Assembly (NCBI GenBank): GCA_964650975.1
Contig: CAZYWA010000268.1
Location: 2,061 to 10,134 of the forward strand
Reading direction: 5' to 3'
DNA from: CAZYWA01 sp964650975 [NCBI: uncultured bacterium]
GTDB taxonomy: Bacteria; JADJOY01
Length of the DNA stretch: 8,074 bases
The position numbers and the translations under genes were made by a program. Shown in pieces: positions 1-4,984 of the stretch (within the stretch, counting starts at the first letter, position 1; every line of letters begins with the position of its first letter). The notes beneath the pieces are model-generated. The model saw only the letters and a program-made list of their open reading frames with translations, ran no database searches and was not told the origin of the DNA.

Positions 1-708
1 GGCAGCGGCAGCACCGCGCTGGGAGGCGACTGGATCCACGTGCTGCTCGACGTGCACGCCACCAACGCCGACATCAAGACCGGCCTCATCACGGTGACCG
101 TCGCCGAGACCGGCACCGAGATGAAGGCGCCCTTCACCGGCAATCTCTTCCGGCCCACCATCGACCGGAACAGCGCGCTGGTGTCGGTGTTCCAGCTACC
201 GCTCGGGCACCTGCTCAAGCTCGGCAACGTGAGTTTCGACGTGGTGAGCCAGCTCGCGGTCGCGGGCATCGAGAGCGTGCTCAAGCTCGGCCAGGCCACG
301 GTCGACGCCGGCTCGGCCATGACCACGTCGCCGCCACCCAGCGCCGCCGGTGCCGGCGCGCCGCCGCCGGGCGACTCGGGCGGCGGCGACTTCTTCTCCA
401 GCATCGGACGCGGCTTGAGCGCCTTCGGCTCTGGAGTCGCGAGTGCCGCGAAAAGACTCTTTCAGGGCGGGCAGCAGAGCGCCGACACGGTCGGGAACAT
501 GGGCAAACCCACCCGTCCGCTGGCGCAGATCCTGGCCGAGTTCGAGCCCCGTCACCGCGAGCTCAAGCGCGCGTTCCTGCGTGAGCGCATCGGCGTCGCC
601 CGCCGGGTCGATCCGGCGCGCGTCGACGATCTGACCCGCGAGCTCACGGCGCTCGGCCCCAGCCCCGTGACGGGCGCCGCCGAGGCCGCGCCGTCGGACC
701 AGGAATGA
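1..708 (+). CDS. Unrecognised protein, 5'-truncated by the window edge
   Basis: The frame is open from base 1 to the TGA at 706-708, so this is probably the C-terminal part (about 235 residues) of a longer protein. The first in-frame start-like codon, GTG at 40, has no convincing ribosome binding site. The visible part begins with an alternating polar/hydrophobic stretch that looks like beta-strands. Next come a hydrophobic amphipathic segment (LLKLGNVSFDVVSQLAVAG), a low-complexity Pro/Gly/Ala/Ser linker, and a charged, probably helical tail rich in Arg and Glu. I do not recognise the family. The piece reading FTGNLFRP faintly resembles the C-terminal repeats of AsmA-like envelope proteins, but this is a guess. 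Its stop overlaps the next gene's ATG (ATGA), which suggests co-transcription and translational coupling. Confidence 0.7.
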   Translation, partial: GSGSTALGGDWIHVLLDVHATNADIKTGLITVTVAETGTEMKAPFTGNLFRPTIDRNSALVSVFQLPLGHLLKLGNVSFDVVSQLAVAGIESVLKLGQATVDAGSAMTTSPPPSAAGAGAPPPGDSGGGDFFSSIGRGLSAFGSGVASAAKRLFQGGQQSADTVGNMGKPTRPLAQILAEFEPRHRELKRAFLRERIGVARRVDPARVDDLTRELTALGPSPVTGAAEAAPSDQE

Positions 709-1589
709 AGCTCGATCGCGTCGTGCTGGTGCCCAAGCTCACGGGCCTCGAGTACGACACCCACCGTTACAACCGTACCCAGGCGGAGATGCTCGAGCTC
801 TACCGGGCGCGCAACGTCGACGCGACCCGGATCCTGGGCAGCCACGATCGCCAGAAGCAGTGTCTCGACCAGGTCGCGCGCGCGTTCCCCGAGGCGCAGG
901 TGGTGCAGCGCGACCAGCTCTCGAAGGAGTCGCTCCGGGACGCCGATCTGGTCATCGCGCTGGGCGGCGACAACCACTTCACGTTCGTGGCGCACTACAC
1001 CCATGCGCCGATCCTGGGCCTCAACTCGGACCCGCTGACCAGCGAGGGAGCGCTGCTCGGATTTTCGAGCAACGACCTGGGGGGATTGCTGAAGGCGCTG
1101 GAGCGAGGCGCGACCGAGATCGAGGAGTGGCCGCGGATCCGCACCGCCCTCGACGGCCGCGTCATCGAGCCCGCCGTCACCGAGTGCTTCCTGGGCGAGC
1201 GAGAGTCGGTGGTGTCGAGCTACAACGTGGTGACCCTCGGCGCCCAGGAGACCACTCACCGCGGTTCCGGCACGCTGGTGGTGAACGGCGCGGGCTCGAC
1301 CGGCTGGTACTCGAGCGCCGCACGCTACGCGGGCGGCAAGCCCTTCGAACGCACCGCGCGCCGGCTCAAGGTGCTGGCCCGCGAGCCGTCGCTCAATCCC
1401 AAGCACAACGCGATCACCGAAGCGACCGTCGAGGAAGGCACCGCCATCCGGATCACCTCCAACAACGACACCCACGGAGTCGTGGTGTGCGACAGCCTCG
1501 CCGAGTTTCGCTACGACTTCCCGCCTGGATCGGTGGCCGAGATCTCGCTCGATCCATCCGTGACGAAGGTCGTGCGCCCGGCGTGCTGA
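705..1589 (+). CDS. NAD(+)/NADH kinase family protein, NADK2-like, with altered GGDG motif
   Basis: This 294-residue cytosolic protein is a probable relative of ATP-dependent NAD kinases, which phosphorylate NAD to NADP. The family glycine-rich motif is present as GGDNHF at residues 87-92 (usual form GGDGTF). It is followed by LNSDPLTSEG (106-115), close to the NTDP-x-SEG of mitochondrial NADK2. ECFLGE (160-165) fits the family's NE-type motif, and GAGSTGW (195-201) corresponds to the TGSTAY region. The presumed catalytic Asp (D89) is kept, but the next Gly-Thr is replaced by Asn-His, so activity or substrate may differ. The ATG overlaps the upstream stop by four bases. Family membership is fairly safe from the ordered motifs. 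Substrate (NAD, or a lipid or other diol as in related kinases) is inference. Confidence 0.8.
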   Translation: MKLDRVVLVPKLTGLEYDTHRYNRTQAEMLELYRARNVDATRILGSHDRQKQCLDQVARAFPEAQVVQRDQLSKESLRDADLVIALGGDNHFTFVAHYTHAPILGLNSDPLTSEGALLGFSSNDLGGLLKALERGATEIEEWPRIRTALDGRVIEPAVTECFLGERESVVSSYNVVTLGAQETTHRGSGTLVVNGAGSTGWYSSAARYAGGKPFERTARRLKVLAREPSLNPKHNAITEATVEEGTAIRITSNNDTHGVVVCDSLAEFRYDFPPGSVAEISLDPSVTKVVRPAC

Positions 1590-1680
1590 ATCTCCCCGGG
1601 GGCCTTCACCCCCCCCCCGCCCCGAACACGTCTCTGGGGTCTTGCGAAGACCCCGCACCCCACCGGGCGCGATTTTTTCG
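1590..1680 (+). other. Post-gene hairpins and homopolymer tract after the NAD kinase-like gene
   Basis: Directly after the stop lies a G5 run (1598-1602), a CCTTCA loop and a C10 run (1609-1618), which can fold as a G/C hairpin. A second, perfect 8-bp hairpin follows: GGGGTCTT (1636-1643), triloop GCG, AAGACCCC (1647-1654). A T6 run occurs at 1673-1678, but 18 bases separate it from the hairpin. This is therefore not a textbook intrinsic terminator, though some termination or mRNA 3'-end protection here is plausible. Confidence 0.35.
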
Positions 1681-1712
1681 AGGCCCCACCCCCGAGTCGG
1701 CTCACTGCGTTC
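1665..1712 (-). repeat. Dispersed intergenic repeat, copy A (inverted relative to copy B)
   Basis: Read on the minus strand, this block matches 3032-3079 on the plus strand at 38 of 48 bases by hand count. An 18-base core is identical (1686-1703 against 3041-3058). Both copies, in the same relative frame, would encode ERSEPTRGW followed by a K and an AP pair. The three differing codons of the ERS part differ only at third positions. Both copies lie between genes. I see no transposase, so this is probably a dispersed intergenic repeat rather than an insertion sequence. Confidence 0.6.
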
Positions 1713-1751
1713 GCCGGGCGCCTCTCGGCGCCGGCACGAGATCCACGTGAG

Positions 1752-1800
1752 CAGTCGGTTCGGTGGGTGACGGCGAGTGGAAGCGTCCCCGAACCGACTG
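1752..1800. repeat. Perfect 12-bp inverted repeat with 25-base spacer
   Basis: CAGTCGGTTCGG at 1752-1763 is the exact reverse complement of CCGAACCGACTG at 1789-1800, with 1764-1788 between them. In RNA this would be a stable stem with a large loop. There is no T-run after it, so it does not look like an intrinsic terminator. It sits 24 bases upstream of the structured segment that starts near 1825 and could be an operator, the end of another transcript or a separate structured element. Confidence 0.6.
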
Positions 1801-1824
1801 ACAAGGAACCTCACGCGCGCTGAG

Positions 1825-2045
1825 AAGGTGTAGACGAAAGAACTTCGGCCGCTTGGTTGAGCGGCATGCGTGGCGGGAAAGCCGCTCGAGCGTCTGCGCC
1901 TGCTAGTCGGAGGGCTGCGGTCCCTCGCAGCCGCAGACCTCCATCTTGGTTCAGACGCCGCGGACGCGAGGGACCGCGTCCCTCCAAACAGCAGGAGCTC
2001 GGTCGGGGGACGCGCTCCGGGCCGATCCGAATTGGTCCACACCTT
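1825..2045 (+). ncRNA. Candidate structured noncoding RNA with complementary hairpin loops (unrecognised)
   Basis: The ends pair over a long distance: 1825-1831 with 2039-2045 (7 bp), 1833-1835 with 2035-2037, 1837-1838 with 2032-2033 and 1845-1850 with 2020-2025. Inside are a hairpin at 1849-1864 and two 7-bp perfect hairpins with 6-base loops. The first hairpin is 1913-1919/1926-1932 with loop GTCCCT. The second is 1962-1968/1975-1981 with loop AGGGAC. The two loops are exact complements, which would allow a kissing interaction. A further 7-bp stem, 1892-1898 with 1932-1938, encloses the first hairpin. I see none of the hallmark sequences of RNase P RNA, tmRNA, SRP RNA, 5S rRNA or common riboswitches. 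A 6S-like role was considered, but the branched fold does not fit. No promoter was recognised and the strand is assumed: paired stems also fold from the opposite strand. A high-GC sequence folds easily, so confidence is moderate. Confidence 0.4.
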
Positions 2046-2078
2046 CCGAGCCCGTCCGGGCACCGCGAATCTTCGAGG

Positions 2079-2100
2079 CTGTCACGGAGACGTCACGGGA
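2079..2100 (+). promoter_or_regulatory. Pho box upstream of phoB (probable PhoB autoregulation)
   Basis: Two 11-base direct repeats lie head to tail: CTGTCACGGAG and ACGTCACGGGA, with GTCAC at 2081-2085 and 2092-2096. Known PhoB sites are tandem 11-bp units with a CTGTCAT-like half, so both spacing and sequence fit. The site ends 33 bases before the phoB ATG. A similar element stands before the porin gene. A clear -10 is not evident; GACACT at 2103-2108 and CAGATT at 2118-2123 are weak candidates. Confidence 0.7.
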
Positions 2101-2133
2101 GCGACACTGTCGGCGACCAGATTCGGCTTCGCC

Positions 2134-2853
2134 ATGTCAGCACTGTCCCGCTGGATTCTCATCGTCGACGACGAGCCCGATCTGGTCCGCACGCTCGAGT
2201 ACACGCTCGAGCGCGAGGGCTTCGAGACCCGCAGCGCGCGGAACGGCAAGGCCGCGCTCGACCTCTTGACGCGCGATCCGCCGCCCGACCTGGTGCTGCT
2301 CGATCTCATGCTGCCCGACATGTCGGGCACCGAGATCTGCCGCAAGCTTCGCCAGGACGGACGCACGCGCAAGGTCCCGGTGATCATGCTCACCGCCAAG
2401 ACCGACGAGATCGACCGTGTGGTGGGCTTCGAGGTGGGCGCCGACGACTATGTCGCGAAGCCGTTCAGCTTGCGCGAGCTGATGCTGCGGGTGCGCGCGG
2501 TGCTGCGCCGCGCCAATCCCAGCGAGGCGGTCACCGAGGACGACGAGGAAGAAGAGCTGCGCTTCGGCACGCTGCGCATCGACGTGCCCGGCCACCGCAC
2601 CTGGGTGGGTGACGAGGAGATCACGCTCACCGCCCTCGAGTTCCGGTTGCTGGTGACGCTGCTCGGCCGCAAGGGCCGCGTGCAGACCCGCGACCGGCTG
2701 CTCGACGACGTGTGGGGCATCCAGGCCGACGTCACCACCCGCACCGTCGACACCCACATCAAACGGCTGCGCGAGAAGCTCGGCGCGGCGGGCGACTACA
2801 TCGAGACCCTGCGCGGCGTCGGCTACCGGTTCAAGGCCGAGGCCGGTAGCTGA
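2134..2853 (+). CDS. phoB: Phosphate regulon response regulator PhoB (OmpR/PhoB family)
   Basis: This 239-residue cytosolic transcription factor has an N-terminal receiver domain. Its acidic pocket is D12/D13, the phospho-acceptor D57 lies in LLDLMLP, the switch Thr is T87 in MLTAK, and K109 lies in KPF. An acidic linker (about 134-142, TEDDEEEEL) leads to a C-terminal winged-helix DNA-binding domain (about 142-239) ending in the typical RGVGYRF. Length and order match PhoB. The frame stays open upstream to 1870, but that extension is not receiver-like and covers the Pho box and the structured RNA segment, so ATG 2134 is preferred. No Shine-Dalgarno sequence precedes it, so the mRNA may be leaderless or weakly translated. 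The downstream histidine kinase and the Pho box in front support the phosphate role over other OmpR-family regulators. Confidence 0.92.
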   Translation: MSALSRWILIVDDEPDLVRTLEYTLEREGFETRSARNGKAALDLLTRDPPPDLVLLDLMLPDMSGTEICRKLRQDGRTRKVPVIMLTAKTDEIDRVVGFEVGADDYVAKPFSLRELMLRVRAVLRRANPSEAVTEDDEEEELRFGTLRIDVPGHRTWVGDEEITLTALEFRLLVTLLGRKGRVQTRDRLLDDVWGIQADVTTRTVDTHIKRLREKLGAAGDYIETLRGVGYRFKAEAGS

Positions 2854-3087
2854 AGTGACCCGATCGTCCGCTCGCGCGCGAGAGACCGCGCGCGCTCCAG
2901 GCAATCGATCGCGACCTCACGAATTCGCCTTGGAGGCCCACCGGGTCCCAGGGTGGGCAGCGATCGATCGCGCGTCCGTCATGAGGGAATCTGAAATGAG
3001 CGAAGATCGGTCGCGCCGCTGGCGCGACGCCGAGCGAAGCGAGCCGACTCGGGGGTGGCGCCCCGTGAAAAGCGCCCCGAGGAACCA
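2854..3087 (+). other. phoB-phoR spacer with repeats and hairpin
   Basis: These 234 bases hold no convincing gene. They contain a perfect 7-bp hairpin (GCCCACC 2936-2942 with GGTGGGC 2952-2958), a 10-base direct repeat ATCGATCGCG (2904-2913 and 2963-2972) whose second copy lies in the 12-base palindrome 2960-2971, and repeat copy B at 3032-3079. A short open frame from ATG 2981 or 2996 runs through copy B and ends with TGA at 3089-3091, overlapping the phoR start. It may be only a by-product of the repeat. Confidence 0.5.
3032..3079 (+). repeat. Dispersed intergenic repeat, copy B
   Basis: This is the inverted partner of 1665-1712, with an 18-base identical core at 3041-3058. It ends nine bases before the preferred phoR start and supplies part of that gene's ribosome binding region (GAGGA at 3079-3083). 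The alternative phoR start, GTG 3055, lies inside the repeat, which argues against that start. Confidence 0.6.
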
Positions 3088-4842
3088 TTGAAGCTCGGCA
3101 TTCGCGGCAAGCTGTTCCTCGTCTCCGTAGCGCTGGTCGCGCTGGTGGTGCTGGCCAGCGGCCTCTTCCTCGAGACCGAGCTGCGCGGCTGGCTCGAGAC
3201 GCGGATCGAGACCGAGCTCCGGCACTCGGCCGCGTCGGCGCGCGTCGCGATCGAATCGTCGGGCGCTCCGCACACCGTCGACGGGCTCGATCCGCTCGCC
3301 GACCGCCTGGGCGAGGCGCTGGGCGCGCGCGTGACCATCGTGAATCGTGACGGCACCGTGCTGGGCGACTCCGATCTCACCGCCGACGAGGTGCGCGCGG
3401 TCGAGAACCACGCCAACCGGCCCGAGCTGCGCGACGCGGTGAAGGCCGGCTTCGGCGTGTCGCGCCGCTACAGCAAGACCATCCACACCGACCTGCTCTA
3501 CATCGCGGTGCCGTTTCACGACGGCGCCGGGCTGGTGCGCGTGGCGCTGCCGCTCAAGGACGTGAGCGAGGTGGTGCGCCGCATCCGCTGGCTGGTGGTG
3601 CTGGGGAGTGCCGTCGGCCTGGGCCTCGCCGTCGGCATGAGCGCCCTCGCCTCGCACTGGCTCACGCGCACCGTGCGCGGCTTGGTCGAGAGCGCCAGCG
3701 CCATCGCCTCGGGGCAGCCCACGTCGCGGATCGCGGTCGCGTCCAAGGACGAGCTGGGCGGCCTCGGCGGCTCGATCAACAAGCTGGCCGAGCAGCTCGA
3801 CCGGACCGTCGCGGCGCTCGCCAGCGAGCGCACCCGGGTGGAGGCGGTGCTCGAAGGCATGAGCGAGGCGGTGCTGGCGCTCGACACCGGCGGCCGCGTG
3901 ACCCTCATGAACCGCGCCGCGCTCGATCTCCTCGGCCTGGCCCAGCCGCGTACCGACCGCACGCTGCTCGAGCTGCTGCGGGTGCCCGCCCTCGACGACG
4001 CGGTGCGCGGCGCGGCGGCCAAAGGGGCGCCGGCGTCGGTCGAGCTCGAGCTGGTGGGCGAGCGCCCCACGGCGGTGCTGGCGCGCGTGACTCCGCAGCG
4101 CGCGGGCGGCTGCGTGGTGGTGCTCCACGACGTGACCGAGATCCGCCGCCTCGAGAAGGTCCGCCGCGATTTCGTCGCCAACGTGTCGCACGAGCTGCGC
4201 ACGCCGGTCGCGGCGATCCTCGCCAACGCCGAGACCTTGGCCGGTGGAGCGCTCGAGGACGCGGAGCGGGCTCCGGAGTTTCTCGAAGCGATGGTGCGCA
4301 GCGCGACGCGGCTGGGACGGATCATCGACGACTTGCTCGACCTGTCACGGATCGAAGCGGGCGCCTACCCGCTCGAGCCGCAGGAGGTGGACGCCCGCGA
4401 GACCGCGCGTCGCGCCATGGCGCTGCTCGCGGAGGCCGCGCGCGCCAAGGGCATCGAGCTCCGCGAGGCCGAGGCCACGGGCGGGATCACGGCGGTGTGG
4501 GCCGACGAGAACGCGCTCGAGGACCTGCTCGGCAACCTGCTCGACAACGCGGTCAAGTACACGGCCGAGGGTGGGCACGTCACGGTGGGCGCGCGGCCGG
4601 CGGGCGAAGCGGTGCGCATCGAGGTGATCGACGACGGCCCCGGCATTCCCGCGCACCAGCGGTCGCGGGTGTTCGAGCGCTTCTACCGGATCGATGCCGG
4701 CCGCTCGCGGGAAATGGGCGGCACCGGTCTGGGGCTCGCGATCGTCAAGCACCTGGTCGAGGCGATGGGCGGCCGCGCCGGTCTCGACCCGGTCACCCCG
4801 CACGGCTCGTGTTTCTGGATCACCCTGCCGCGCGCGCCGTGA
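3088..4842 (+). CDS. phoR: Phosphate regulon sensor histidine kinase PhoR
   Basis: This 584-residue inner-membrane kinase should phosphorylate PhoB when phosphate is scarce. After a basic start come TM1 (about 8-30), an extracytoplasmic region to about 165, TM2 (about 168-189) and a HAMP linker. A PAS domain follows (about 250-355; LDTGGRVTLMNRAA). The HisKA domain carries the phospho-accepting H368 in VSHELRTP. The ATPase domain has an N-box (N483, N487), DDGPGIP (515-521) and GGTGLGL (544-550). The large periplasmic loop is longer than in Escherichia coli PhoR and resembles the Gram-positive/PnpS type. I chose TTG 3088: it follows GAGGA by four bases and gives a normal MKLGIRGKLFL membrane anchor. 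GTG 3055 would add 11 residues encoded by the dispersed repeat. TTG also overlaps the stop of a small upstream open frame. Confidence 0.9.
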   Translation: MKLGIRGKLFLVSVALVALVVLASGLFLETELRGWLETRIETELRHSAASARVAIESSGAPHTVDGLDPLADRLGEALGARVTIVNRDGTVLGDSDLTADEVRAVENHANRPELRDAVKAGFGVSRRYSKTIHTDLLYIAVPFHDGAGLVRVALPLKDVSEVVRRIRWLVVLGSAVGLGLAVGMSALASHWLTRTVRGLVESASAIASGQPTSRIAVASKDELGGLGGSINKLAEQLDRTVAALASERTRVEAVLEGMSEAVLALDTGGRVTLMNRAALDLLGLAQPRTDRTLLELLRVPALDDAVRGAAAKGAPASVELELVGERPTAVLARVTPQRAGGCVVVLHDVTEIRRLEKVRRDFVANVSHELRTPVAAILANAETLAGGALEDAERAPEFLEAMVRSATRLGRIIDDLLDLSRIEAGAYPLEPQEVDARETARRAMALLAEAARAKGIELREAEATGGITAVWADENALEDLLGNLLDNAVKYTAEGGHVTVGARPAGEAVRIEVIDDGPGIPAHQRSRVFERFYRIDAGRSREMGGTGLGLAIVKHLVEAMGGRAGLDPVTPHGSCFWITLPRAP

Positions 4843-4874
4843 TCCGCCCGCGTCCGAACGTCACCGGGCAAAAC

Positions 4875-4917
4875 GTTCCGCGTCCGTCACAGAGAAGTCA
4901 CAGAGTTTCTCTACCCT
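4875..4917 (+). promoter_or_regulatory. Pho box and -10 promoter upstream of the porin gene
   Basis: GTCACAGAG occurs at 4886-4894 and again at 4897-4905, an exact 9-base direct repeat with 11-base period. A weaker unit, GTTCC, lies one more period upstream at 4875. A possible -10, TACCCT (4912-4917), lies 10 bases after the last GTCAC, the spacing seen in classical PhoB-activated promoters where the box replaces the -35. This would give a leader of about 60 bases before the porin start. Confidence 0.75.
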
Positions 4918-4957
4918 CCGGGCCATCGTCGATCAATCGAAGGCAAGGTTCGAGACT

Positions 4958-4970
4958 CGGGGAAATCCCG
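4958..4970 (+). other. Small leader hairpin before the porin ribosome binding site
   Basis: CGGGG (4958-4962), loop AAA and TCCCG (4966-4970) can pair (five pairs, one G-U). The hairpin lies two bases upstream of the GGGGGAG ribosome binding sequence (4973-4979) and may affect access to it. The evidence is weak. Confidence 0.25.
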
Positions 4971-4984
4971 ATGGGGGAGAGAAC

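Noticed and set aside
1636-1678. Intrinsic terminator from the 8-bp hairpin and the T6 run
   Set aside because: Eighteen bases separate the stem from the T-run, too far for a standard terminator, so it is noted only as a possible 3'-end structure.
1825-2045. Identification as RNase P RNA, tmRNA, 6S RNA or a retron RNA
   Set aside because: None of the conserved sequences of RNase P or tmRNA is visible, the fold is branched unlike 6S, and no reverse transcriptase gene is nearby for a retron.
552-2063. A 503-codon open frame on the minus strand
   Set aside because: It runs antisense through the NAD kinase-like gene and into gene-free DNA. Its translation is Arg/Ala-rich low complexity with no motif, a usual by-product of high GC.
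1870-2133. N-terminal extension of PhoB by 88 residues
   Set aside because: The extension covers the Pho box and the hairpin-rich segment and does not resemble any receiver-domain prefix. ATG 2134 gives a normal-length PhoB.
2917-4191. A 424-codon minus-strand frame opposite phoR
   Set aside because: The plus strand encodes an unmistakable histidine kinase. The antisense translation is His/Arg/Ala-rich and has no domain signals.
4694-4984. N-terminal extension of the porin into phoR
   Set aside because: It would overlap the conserved kinase C-terminus and bury the signal peptide. GTG 4985 has a good ribosome binding site.
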